Source: Calycina herbarum
Lineage: Eukaryota > Ascomycota > Leotiomycetes > Helotiales > Pezizellaceae
Direction: 5' to 3'
DNA: 64,000 nucleotides
Assembly (NCBI GenBank): GCA_001414485.1
Contig: LLEY01000079.1
Coordinates: 186,001-250,000 of the forward strand
A program made the position numbers and the translations under genes. Shown here piece after piece: positions 23,648 through 33,978 of this stretch; positions within the stretch are counted from its first letter, which is position 1; every line of letters starts with the position of its first letter. A model generated the notes under the pieces. It worked only from the letters and a program-made list of their open reading frames with translations. It ran no database searches and was not told where the DNA came from.

Positions 23648-25439
23648 GTTAGGCGCCCGCGAGATCGACCGTTCGTATAACTAGTCTATTTATAGCGGCT
23701 GTTAGATTATTATACTAGAAGTGTAGAATTAAATAAAAGCTGATTACTTAATTACACAAGCTATAATAGTCGATTCGTATCCGTTGCCGCTAAACCACAA
23801 GTAGAGGAAGCTATATAACATAGTAGTAAACTACTATACAGCTAAGTTAAGCTGTTATAGACCGTTTCCCCCCCTGTTACTACTAAACGTCGACGGTGTA
23901 GCTGGTTTAAGTAAGACGTTTACTCTTTTAAAAGCTTATACCCGCTTATAAGAACTTGCTACAGACGCCGGACTCTCTAATCTAGTCTTACAGGCCGCTC
24001 CTACAGGTATTACAGCCTTTAATTTCACTAGTAAGACACTCTATAGCCTGTTACAGCTACCTATAAAAGGGAAAACGGCCGACTTATCAACCGGGACCCT
24101 CTAAGCCTTATAAGCTCTCTTCGCCGCCTGTCGGTTCCTTATTATTAACGAGAAGTTAATAATCGATCTAAAGATACTCTCTTTAATTAATACTCGTTTA
24201 TAGGCGATCTATCTATATAACGATCAGCTATTTAGCAGAGTAAGTATCTTACTTTATAGAGACTTTTACTAGCTGCTACCTGTTAGCAGGCACCTGTTAT
24301 ACTCTTTATAGCTGTAATATATCAACGTAATTAGAGGATCGTACTTATACTAGGCGTTCGATTAAACAGTCTATTTAGTAGACGTAATACAGTAATAAGG
24401 AGAAGACAATATCGTAGTCCGTTTTCGAGCTGTGCTAAGTCAGTTATAGACCTCAACCTTCTTATAAGCTAGCTAGGAACTACTTTATACCCGTATAGCT
24501 AATTAGCTCTCTCTAGACAAGGTTTACAGATTTGACGATACGTTACAGCTCTACTATACGACGGCGGAAGTATAAGAGACAAACTACCACCGTCTCACGG
24601 CTATAAATCAATTTATAAAGAAGCTTACAGCCGAGTACAAAGGCCGCGGTACGTCCGCCGCTATAGAAGAAGAAGCAGATAACTTATCTACGGAGATCTA
24701 CGTCTATATCGGTGCCTGTATCATACTTACAACTAACCTTTAGACTAAGATTAGGCTTATAAACGGATTAATAGGTATAATTAAAGACTTATCGTAGGAT
24801 TATAGACGATAAACAGACTAGCTGCTGTCTATAATCTTAATATAGTTCGATAACTATATAAGTCCTAGCTTTCCTAGTTGCTCTATAGATACTATACTAG
24901 TCTTCTCTTAAATATAGTAGTTTAACTATAAGAGTATAGTTTATTTATAGACACAGTTCCTGTTACGGCTTAGATATACGATTACAGTCTATAAAAGTTA
25001 AGGCTTAACCCTACTACAGGCTATAACAAACTTGAATCAGAGAGAGCACTACTTAGGATTATTATACGTAGCTGTTTTATAGGTAAAAGCACTTATAAGC
25101 CTCTTATTTAAATCCCCGTTTGATTTTAACTACTTTAAAGGTATAAACTCGATTACGTCTAATAATCGAGAGCTAGATTATATTACTAGGACTGCCTAGA
25201 TTATATAATAGACCACTTTTAGTATTTATAGGCTGTATACGTCTCTACCTTTGTCTATAAGTATTATTTTATTATTTATTACTACGAGTTTATATTTATA
25301 ATCGCTTAAATCTTATAGTATTCTTTTATTACACTTATAAATAGAACCTTAGACAGGATTTATAGACTAAAAAACCTATCGCTAACTATTATCACATACG
25401 TAAACAGACCTTAAAAAGGATTTATAACTCTATAGTAGA

Positions 25440-26170
25440 CTAGCTGTCCTCTCTCTCCCTCTCCTCCTCTCCCTCTTCCTCCTCCTCTTCTTCCTCCTCT
25501 TCTTCCTCTATCTCCTCTTCCTCCTTCTTATCTTCTAGGACCCCCGCCTCCTCTTTATAAAGAGCCGCGAGCCCCCTATATAGCTTCGTAAAACGACCTG
25601 CTCTCTAAGAGGCTAAGTAAGGCGCCTTATAGACACGGCCGGTGCGCCGCGCTATTTTACGTTAGTAAGATCTTTTTACAGGCTATAAATCTAACTTATA
25701 GGCAGCCTTAGAGTAGACAGCACTAGAACTAGTACTAGAGCGGCGGAGAGGGTTATAAGGAGCGACCTAGGCTACGGCGGCGGGAGTAGGAGCAGCTATA
25801 ACAGCAGCGGCAGCAGCAGCAACACGAGCAGCGGACGCGATATTAGCTAGTCCTATCTGTAATAGTTAGCTACGGTCTGTAATAGGTAGGAGAGTTCACT
25901 TACGGAGGGAGTAGCGGCGTCCTTTACTACTGTAATAGTAGTTAGCACAGCTTTGTCTAAAGAAGCCAGGCACCGATACATACGTACTCTACGCTCTAGA
26001 CCTACCTATATAGTATATATACCCGGGGGTGTTTACTTAGCTAGTTAATTAACTAAGTAAAGCCTCTAGGTTAGTAGGCTAGGTAGTAGATATTATACGG
26101 CCGGGCCGTAAGGTAATAGAACGAACTGTAACCAGCTCTGTAAGAGAGATTATAGTCTATGAAGGCTAGT
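25440..26170 (-). pseudogene. Antisense ORF relic in Helitron tail, first copy
   Basis: This is the counterpart of the minus-strand ORF at 26855-27598, more heavily mutated. The start ATG is changed to ATA and many Ala/Gln codons are lost. The acidic (GAG/GAA) tract at 25445-25530 is shorter than in the second copy. Confidence 0.45.
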
Positions 26171-26593
26171 AAGGGAGAGCGAGCAGGGTAGGGAACAGTA
26201 GAGAAGCTGTATAAGTAGTAGCAGTAGTAGCAGCGCGGGCGGTAGTAGCGGCGGCGGCGGCGGTGGTATATATATTCTCTATTCTATAGTCTGTAATTGT
26301 TAGTTTACAGCCTATAACGCCTTTTTATATAGTTAGGGTTTTAAAGAAGGCTTACGTACTATTGTTGCTATTATTACTATTATTATTATTATTAAAAGAG
26401 AAGAGAAGAGAAGGCTAGAAGACTTTAATATAAATATCTACTATACTGTTTACCTTTAATATTAAACGAATATATTACGTAACTATAAACAGACGTATAA
26501 CAGGCATCTTATTCAACTTTTTCACTCTTTATAACCTATAACGTATTATAGCTACGCTTTTACTTCTATAGTATTTACTTCTACGGCCCCTAG

Positions 26594-28038
26594 TTAAAAG
26601 CGTAGCTTTTTTTTAGGTTCCGACCCCTCTACCCGCGAGTCGAAGGCTGCCTTTTTACTTACGTAATCGAAATTAGCTCGATCACCTAATACCGCTTAGT
26701 TATCAATTAATATTATTACTCGGATCTTATAGAACTCTTTTCAGAACCTTAGACAGGATTTATAGACTAAAAAACCTATTACTAACTATTATTATATACG
26801 TAAACAGACCTTAAAAAGGATTTACAACTCTATAGTAGACTAGCTGTCCTCTCCCTCCCCCTCCTTCTCTCTCTCTTCCTTCTCCTCTTCCTCCTCCTCT
26901 TCCTCCTCTTCTTCCTCCTCTTCTTCCTCCTCTTCTTCCTCCTCTTCTTCCTCTATCTCCTCTTCCTCCTCCTTATCTTCTAAGACCCTCGCCTCCTCTT
27001 TATAAAGAGCTGCGAGCCTCTTATATAGCTCTATAAAACGACGTACCCTCTAAGAGGCTAAGCGAGGCGCCTTACAGACACGGCCGGTACGCCGCGCTAT
27101 TTTATATTAGTAAGATCTTTTTATAGGCTATAAATCTAACTTATAAGCAGCCCTAGAGCGGACAGCACTAGAACCAGCACTAGAGCGGCGGAGAGGGTTA
27201 TAAGGAGCGACCTAGGCTACGGCGGCGAGAGCAGGAGCAGCTATAGCAGCAGCGGCAGCAGCAGTAATACGAGCAGCGGACGCGATATTAGCTAGTCTTA
27301 TCTATAATAGTTAGCTACGGTCTATAATAGGTAGGAGAGTTCACTTATAAAGGGAGCAGCGGCGTCCTTCACTGCTGTAATAGCAGTTAGTATAGCTTTG
27401 CCTAAAGAAGCTAGGCACCGATATACACGTACTCTACGCTCTAGACCTACCTGTATAGTATATACACCCGAGGGTGTTTACTTAGCCGGTTAATTAACCA
27501 AGTAAAGCCTCTAGGTTAGTAGGCTAGGCAGTAGATATTATACGGCCGGGCCGCAAGGTAGTAGAACGGACCGTAACCAGCCTCGTAAGAGAGATCATAG
27601 TCTATAAAGGCCGGTGAGGGAGGGCGGGCAGAGCAGGGAACGGTAGAGAAGCTATATAAGTAGCAGCAGCAGCAGCAGCGCGGGCGGTAGTAGCGGCGGC
27701 GGCGGCGGTGGTATATATATTCTCTATTCTATAGTCTATAATTGTCAGTTTACGGCCTATAACGCCTTTTTATATAGTTTAGGTTTTAAAGGAGGCTTAC
27801 GTGCTGTTGTTGCTGTTGTTGCTGTTGTTGTTATTGTTGAAAGAGAAGGGAAGAGAAGGCTAGAAGACTTTAACATAAATATCTACTATACTGTTCACCT
27901 TCAATATCAAACGAATGTGTCACGTGACTACAAACGGACGTATGACGGGCATCTTATTCAACTTTTTCACTCTTTACGACCCGTAACGTATCACAGCTAC
28001 GCTTTTACTCCTGTGGTATTTACTTCCGCGGCCCCTAG
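26594..28038 (+). mobile_element. Internally deleted, non-autonomous Helitron, head to tail with the first
   Basis: About 100-110 bp of the left end (26595 to roughly 26700) are joined to about 1.3 kb of the right end (26743-28038). The left end matches 13324 onwards; the right part matches 25343-26593. Both ends carry the Helitron motifs: AAAAGCGTAGCT at 26596-26607, AGCTACGCTTTT at 27995-28006, and a final CCGCGGCCCCTAG. The junction with the upstream copy is exact (CTAG|TTAAAAGCG), with no intervening sequence. The right-hand host flank begins TTGCAAGC. This copy is less RIP-mutated than the first. Confidence 0.85.
26855..27598 (-). pseudogene. Antisense ORF in Helitron tail with acidic C-terminus
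   Basis: From ATG 27598 the minus strand begins MISLTRLVTVRSTTLRPGR. A second frame segment (QVGLERRVRVYRCLASLGKA ...VKDAAAPFISEL) follows after a probable intron or frameshift. Then comes an Ala-rich segment (ANIASAARITAAAAAAIAAPA), a basic segment (KIARRTGRVCKAPRLASQRVRR) and ELYKRLAALYKEEARVLED, leading into a Glu run encoded by the GAG/GAA microsatellite. Stops fit RIP. The protein is unrecognised. Its retention in the deleted copy shows it lies within the element, but not that it was functional. Confidence 0.45.
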
Positions 28039-30669
28039 TTGCAAGCTTGTTAGAGAGGGTGGCTCGTGGAATATGTGAGCAAGGCTACGGTGGTGGGGCG
28101 ATATCACGTGATGGTAGCCAAGCCAAGAAAACGTCAGAGTGGCCCAAGGCATGGAAGATAGGTAATTAGGAATGGTTTATCTTAGTCCTCTTCACGATGG
28201 CTTTTAGAGTATGAGAGAGGATTCGAGAGATGTTTAGGCGCTGCTGAATGAGTAGGTGAGTATTCATGTATTGCATTACATAGGAAGATGATATCGGCAT
28301 TATCGGTGATGTACGGTTCGAGCCTCTGCGAAATATAGTCCGATGAACTTACCAGCGAGGAGCCAATCAGAATAGCCCCTTTTCACATGGACCAAAGTCG
28401 AATTCAACCTCATGTATAAGATCCCCTCTGCTTAAAGGTTGCCGTGATTTTTGGCGGATAAAACTCGCTAGCATGATTTGAACTGGGTCGACCAAATATT
28501 CTACTCCCCTGGTATGCCTGGGTAGTTTGGCTGAAAAATTCCTTGGCATACCAAGCAAACACCAAAGTACTGAGTGACCAATGAACCCGAGTTCCCGGGA
28601 ATGTGACATATGCATGTGCATCTATAATAAGCAAAATTGACGGCGAGCTTAACCGTGGTCTGTCACAACACTGAAATTCAAGGGTTATCCAGTTTGGGAA
28701 TAATATAGTATTAGCAATTGAGGAGAGGCACTGATTTATTGAAGCTGTCGGCGTCTCTCAGATAGTTGATTCGCTTGTAGATTGTGATATGCTCCGGCTC
28801 CAAAGATAGAATAACTACACTAGATTTTTACTCAAATTTGAGCGATGCCAGCGGGATTCCAGCGCGGTCTAGCCCCTTTCGTGTGACCTGAGTTAACCCT
28901 CGAACGCCTCAAACTTCAAGTTTGAAACTTGTATATTCCGATTTATTAATAAAAGTTTAGTAGTGTCAGCGATGAATTAAGATCAAGCGGGCTTTCGAAC
29001 TCGAAGTCGGATATAGCGGCAGCCGATAAGATGGATAATATTACTAATAAATCACTACAGTATTCAACCATCTACAACAAAAACGTTGGGCTTCTAGGAT
29101 TCATGATGCTGGTGCATCCCAAGCTCAGAACTCCCACCCTTACTAGTAAAGGGTCACGGTTACAACCTCCATCGCGTAAATGCCATGGTAAATGCACTCC
29201 TTTTCCCTGCACTTCCAACACCGTAAGACATCGGTGTCTAAACCCTAGAGGAGATGGGAGGGAGGAGGTCATGGGTCGTTTATATGCTGATTATGCTTGT
29301 TTGCTTGTTAGCCTTTCTCCTCGTGTACGAAAAACCCCGCCGATTTCAGTACAGCCCGGTGCCCAGAACACCTTCATCTTTTTGAGCTTTAACACACAAA
29401 ATAACAGTTGCAAAATTACGAAATGAATTTCAGTTAATTCTAAAGAAGCTAGTTAATCTTAGTGTCGGTGCTTATAACTTTTAGAAGGTTTTATCGTAGG
29501 TAGTTTTAAGTATACGAGGAGCCGTTCTCAAGGCCGTTGTTGCTCGGAGTGCTGCTGTGCTCGAGTAACAGCTAATCGAACCCGATTTCTGGGAATGCAT
29601 ATACACTTATATTAAGATGACGTTACAGTTAAAACGTCCCGAGTCCGTGCAGGGAAGAGGGACAAACATCGTACCGATGCCTATCAAGCCGGTTGCTGTT
29701 CGGGTTATTAGGGAGATGTTCGGCCCCTATCCAGGCCGTAGGCGAACCGAACATCGCAAACTGCTACCATGACTCGATGGCGGCTTTTATACGACAGAAT
29801 GATACGAAGGATCCAGGGCAACTAGGTAATGCATTGGTAGTATCGAGACAGCCAGAATAGAATGTCGCACAGGGGACATCCCGAAGTAAATGCAAGCTCT
29901 ATACAGCTCGTGCGATTAGGAAACTTGGATAATTAAGAGAGGGGTTGAGATATTGGTTCTAACGGCGTATCAGAGGCAGCGGATTCTGGTGTGGAGGAGA
30001 TTACACAGACGTTTCCTGCGGTAATCTATCATGTCTTCGCGAACAAAAAGAAATAGAAACAATTTTTCGATTGTTTTTAGACACATTATTTTGAGTTAAC
30101 ATCACTGAAGGAAAAACCTCGCAATGTGATGAGGTGGTACCAGATGTGCTTTTCCAATAAACGAATAAATGACGACGAAATAAACAAGGGTGGGATCGTA
30201 AGCAAAGAAAACACAGCGATCCCAGGAATTCGGTTTAAGAGCCTAATTAGGTACTGTATGTACTGCAGCTTGGGCGAGTGCAGGTTTTCGTTGGTTGGAG
30301 AGAGGGCTAGACCACAAATAGTCGCTCCCATCACCTAATATTTACCGCACTTCTAGCACATTCCAACACCTCCGTGGGCCGTGGCTGTATATGAATTCCA
30401 GGGCGTAGCTAATCAAATGTTTAGCCGCCTACAACATATCAACTTAATTAGCATAAAGCGTAACGAATGGATACGACTAGGAAACAAAGCATGAATTTAC
30501 ACAGGATTCGACCGAACTATCGGCATAGTATTCATTGTAATAGGTTGGCAGCGAATAACCAATAAGGCGAAGCCGTTGCAATTTCCTATAAATAGAGTAT
30601 AGCGGCTCCCTGGTCAAAGAAAGATTAATATTACTTCGTCATCTAGACCTGTTAGTATATCCTTTAACA
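28039..30669. other. No gene recognised
   Basis: Only moderately TA-rich. Short overlapping ORFs occur on both strands (for example 28367-28634 minus and 29031-29426 plus), without domains or convincing composition. A short stem (ATGTTCGG/CCGAACAT) sits at about 29716-29754. The right end borders the methyltransferase relic. Confidence 0.5.
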
Positions 30670-31876
30670 ATGGCTCGACAGAATTCCCTAGCCGAGGAAC
30701 TACGAAACCGAGACAACTATTTAGAGAACAGGAGAGAATATTACGGATGGCATAAAGGGAAATACATGTTTCTATATGATAAGGTAACTCCACCATCCCG
30801 TGGTCTATATACATTGCCTCTGCGCCTTGGTATCAAAAGCTAACAACATTTATATATACAGAAAGAAATGGACTGGCTAGACATGTTTTATAAGATTTTC
30901 GATGTAGCTAGAGGAAAACTTAGGTCGGCCCCAATTCGTCTAGACCAGTCTTAGGATACAATCAAAATTCTAGATGTAGGAACTAGGACTGGAATATAGG
31001 TAAGCTTAAACTTGAACTTGGCGGTTATGAAAAGTTATACTAACATGTTAAAACAGGTAATAGATATTATAGAGTAAGACACCTTAGCAACTCTATCTTA
31101 GGATCACCTTCTAACGTTATGTTAATAGTTAATTGCAATACCGGGGGATAACCAACTTAGAAGCAAAAGGAATTTGCCTTATGCTAATCCAGCCATTAGC
31201 GTACGTTTTTCTAGGAATTTCTTAATAACTAATTAACTAACACTATGATTAAAGCATCCTGCCAGGTTTGTCCTTTCATATGATGGATTTCGAGTCTCTA
31301 TAGGCAAGTCTAGGACTTAACTGTTGGGATTTAGTATACATACGTATACTTAATAGTAGTGTTGTCAGCTAGAGGGAGATGTATTACAAAGCCTACTAGT
31401 AAGCTATATCTAAGTTTAAATCACGCAGTCTCCTCTAATTAGAATATATAGTGCCTTGAAACCTGGAATCGGTTATGTTATACTTGTGGAAATAGATATG
31501 ACACCCTAATACAGTGATAGGACCCTTAAGCGAGATTCTGTACTAATATATTAGGCTGAACACCTTTTTAGAGCTACGTAAGAGCACGGTAAGCCGATGG
31601 CGTACAACTTTAATACCCGTCTGGATCTAGAAAGCCAGGGTTTCGAGGATGTCTGTAGAGAAGTAATACAGGTGCCTTTAAACCCTTAGCATCACGATTC
31701 GCAGAAGAGAGAAATCGGCAGATGGTTCAATTTATGTCTCACAGAAAGTCTGGATGCTCTGTCCCTTAGTCCTATGACGCGTATTAGCGGGTGGGATAAA
31801 GCTCGAGTTAAGGCACTCACAAACGAAGCGAAAAAGGATATTTGCTCTAGGGGTGTTCATGCTTATTTCAACATGT
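30670..31876 (+). pseudogene. LaeA-like SAM-dependent methyltransferase, RIP-killed, introns kept
   Basis: Exon 1 (30670-30783) starts MARQNSLAEELRNRDNYLE and has the family's YYGWHKGKYMFLYDK block. Intron 1 (30784-30861) has a GTAACT donor, CTAAC branch and ACAG acceptor. Exon 2 gives EMDWLDMFYKIFDVARGKL and the SAM-binding motif I IKILDVGTRTGI (family: LDVGCGTGIW), its Trp now TAG directly before a second GTAAGC donor with TACTAAC branch and ACAG acceptor (about 30997-31053). The middle is unreadable. The C-terminal part (about 31570-31876) has QVPLNP, REIGRWFNLCLTESLDALSL and SRGVHAYFNM, followed by another GTAAGT donor. Relatives are regulators or metabolite methyltransferases. Kept introns show it arose from a DNA copy of a host gene, not by reverse transcription. 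Confidence 0.75.
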
Positions 31877-31969
31877 AAGTCCCCGCCCCAGCTTCTACTT
31901 TGACTTCCCTTTTGTCACTTCTTTATTTCAAGATCTCTCTCTAGCAGTGGACTCGGAGATGTTACGCTC

Positions 31970-32440
31970 GTACTAAAATCAATACAGATATATCTAGACT
32001 GCTCGTCGCCCCGCAAAGTCCTAATATAGACCGCCTACCTACACTCACGCCTGTCTTTTCCGCACAACATTTACACTTCAACTCTCTCTTTAGCACGTTG
32101 TTCTATATATCATAGGAACCCCTTATACGCTGTCTCCCGATTTACCCCGACGGCAGAAAGGCGTTCTATACCTTCAACATCTATACCAACGGCGAATCCG
32201 TTCTCCCTCGCAACTCTAAATCCTTTTTTCTCTTTTAACGTAACTTCAACCCCATTCGCAATTATATAGCGCAATCTCGTCTTTAAGAGACCATATCAGT
32301 AACAAACCACCTCAGGATAGCCTCAAATCAACAGGGGTAATCACGACTTCTCTCTCGAACTCCCGAGGTCTACCTAAACTTTAGGAGACCGATTTACCTA
32401 CCCGAATCTAGAGATCAACCTCCCCTCTAATGTAGGTATG
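31970..32440 (+). pseudogene. Unidentified coding relic
   Basis: One frame reads through about 150 codons (INTDISRLLVAPQSPNIDRL, then SLFSTLFYIS*EPLIRCL and PDGRKAFYTFNIYTNGE). Stops are only TAG/TAA, compatible with mutated Gln. No family recognised; start and end are unclear. Confidence 0.35.
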
Positions 32441-32881
32441 CACTTACCTAAACCCTCATCGTCACAACATTTAACCTCTGTCTTCGCGGTTTCTTTGGTT
32501 CCTGCCCTGTTCAAACCCCTTACCTTTACATTCCATTATCTCCCCACTTATCACCGATTCTCAACATTTTCTATCCCTGATCATCAAAGGGAAACCTTGC
32601 TCTTTCTCCTCGCTGTATTCGATTATAGGCAAGTTTTCTCAGGTAGTCATCTAAATCTTGTTAGTTTTTTATAACTAGTTTATTCGTCTATTTCTATTAG
32701 AAACTTGTTACTTTACCTCGTAATGCAGGTATTGGATTTGTAGTTGTCTTAGTTTCCCTTTATCTACGCAGACTGGTTAATCCCTGAGCCTTGAATGATT
32801 AATAAATCCCATACCTCGTTCTTCTAGAGAGAATGTGAATCGCACATCCCCTTTCGCTTCTATTTCAACAAGAGCATAATG
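32441..32881. other. No gene seen
   Basis: AT-rich intergenic-like sequence between two relics. A short open plus-strand stretch at 32438-32674 has no protein-like features. Confidence 0.4.
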
Positions 32882-33517
32882 CTATTTACGCTCGGGATCC
32901 ACGATGATATCTCTTAGTACTAATCTCCTGTAGCATATGATATGTTTTTCTGGATTGTAACCTATCTCTTCGGTCGTTAAGGACGTGAAAATGTTGAAAT
33001 CCATGTCTGTGATTTCACATGTTGCCTTGGAGGCTGCCTTCTTTAGTGTCTCCTTCACGAGGCACATCCCTACCTCTGGCTATGGTGACGATTAGTGGTG
33101 GCATTCTGACTTGAGTCGCACAAGTTCGATCGTTTTGCCCAGTAGGTTGCCACGCGCAAAGGTCTTCCGCCTCTTACTGTTATAGTTGCACTTTGTGCAG
33201 AGCTTCTGCATGCATGATCTCCTCTATAATGTTGGTATATCCGGCCACAGGGCCGGGAATATGCTTTCAAGTGTATGAAAAATATCTTCGACAGCATCCG
33301 TGTTCTCTACCTTGCTCAACCTCTTCCCTAGAAGCTCTCCTTGGCCCAGCAGGTTTGTAATGCTCCGACACAATGCGTTGTACTCCTGTTCTCCGATTCC
33401 CAGTCCTTCTCGTATGTATCTAACCGACCAGGTTTTTGGAACGCTGGCAGTAAACCATTCGCTCGCGGAAGGATTTCGTTGCCCTGTTGCTGGATTTAAT
33501 AAGGACGGTGATGCCAT
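32882..33517 (-). pseudogene. Unidentified coding relic, about 211 codons, three stops
   Basis: From an ATG at 33517 (MASPSLLNPATGQRNPSASE) a single minus-strand frame runs to the stop at 32882. It is interrupted only at 33224, about 33109 and about 33100 (TAG/TAA). It contains a Cys-bearing basic segment (RRSCMQKLCTKCNYNSKRRK) that could bind metal or nucleic acid, and ends CYRRLVLRDIIVDPERK. An ATG 49 codons upstream is possible but gives a less typical sequence. It lies 462 bp beyond the 3' end of the helicase relic on the same strand. Family unknown. Confidence 0.45.
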
Positions 33518-33978
33518 ATTCGGCAGCCTGGTAATAACTGGTCTTCGTATTGTTTCGGATATCGCGATCTGCTGTCTATTATGAGTTTTTTTTCTGTCTG
33601 TATGTAGGTGGAGTGTTGGGAGACTTAGGCACCGATTCCTCTGTACCTTCAGCCGGACAGGCACCTACCGCGCAGTGTTGACGGCTTGATAATTGACGAA
33701 ATAGCGAAGGAACGAGTATAAGGCGGTCTACGATAAAGAGAATTGTTGTGATGTTAATGTTGTTGGGTTTCGCAGGAGTTGGTGCGAGTTGTCTGTTTCA
33801 GCACTCCGCCTTCTCTACGCGCTGTCTGTGCTTGCCCCGCAAACGCCTAGTCACGTGCTTCGTTTTTATATACCACACTATATTCTAGATTTGAGTGGTT
33901 ATTGCTTATTACAATCTTACAGGTTCGTCTTCTGGTTTAATCATTTATTTGCCACTATCTTCGAGTCTAATGAATTGC

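Larger units (their letters stand above)
13850..25200 (+). pseudogene. Helitron Rep/PIF1-helicase ORF, dead and interrupted (13850-16682, 23653-25200)
   Basis: The 5' part (13850-16682) reads, with Gln/Trp stops, like the N-terminal domains of fungal Helitron helicases: SRCRERWFAIAL...CCKCYLRDP, TQVEEMIIACSYVQ, QYRGHQYYYSGYYVSFMQN, then the Helitron_like_N part with ARFYVSTASGLKDLTREEL, QGSDLTGTRPF, FRTFIQTVLQLLL and a final acidic stretch near 16540-16640. After the chromovirus the frame resumes at 23653 with LREIDRSY-like sequence. The PIF1 helicase follows: degraded Walker A NVDGVAGLSKTF (about 23886-23920), Walker B-type LIINEKLIID, and motif VI ITVYKSQGLTLLQA (about 24970-25010), ending SPFDFNYFKGINS. 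In intact elements this protein nicks and unwinds DNA for rolling-circle transposition. Tens of RIP stops make this copy inactive. Confidence 0.85.
13324..26593 (+). mobile_element. Helitron (Helitron2-like), full length, split by a chromovirus
   Basis: Without the inserted LTR element this is about 6.3 kb. The left end is TAAAAGCGTAGCTTTTTTTT and the right end ...CGGCCCCTAG, consistent with insertion between two Ts. A 12-bp motif AAAAGCGTAGCT at 13325-13336 recurs inverted at 26550-26561, about 32 bp inside the right end. Such asymmetric terminal inverted repeats plus a terminal GC-rich palindrome are described for Helitron2-type elements. The long plus-strand frame encodes the Helitron replication initiator/PIF1-helicase polyprotein (see below). 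Positions 25343-26593 form a noncoding/antisense-ORF tail that is repeated in the next copy. All of it is RIP-mutated. Confidence 0.85.

Noticed and set aside
26035..26066. Palindrome around TTAATTAA inside the Helitron tail as a replication origin
   Set aside because: It is a short, AT-rich palindrome present in both copies, within the antisense ORF region. Nothing supports an origin function.
29031..29426. 131-codon ORF
   Set aside because: Not protein-like in composition, overlapped by an antisense ORF, and no motif.
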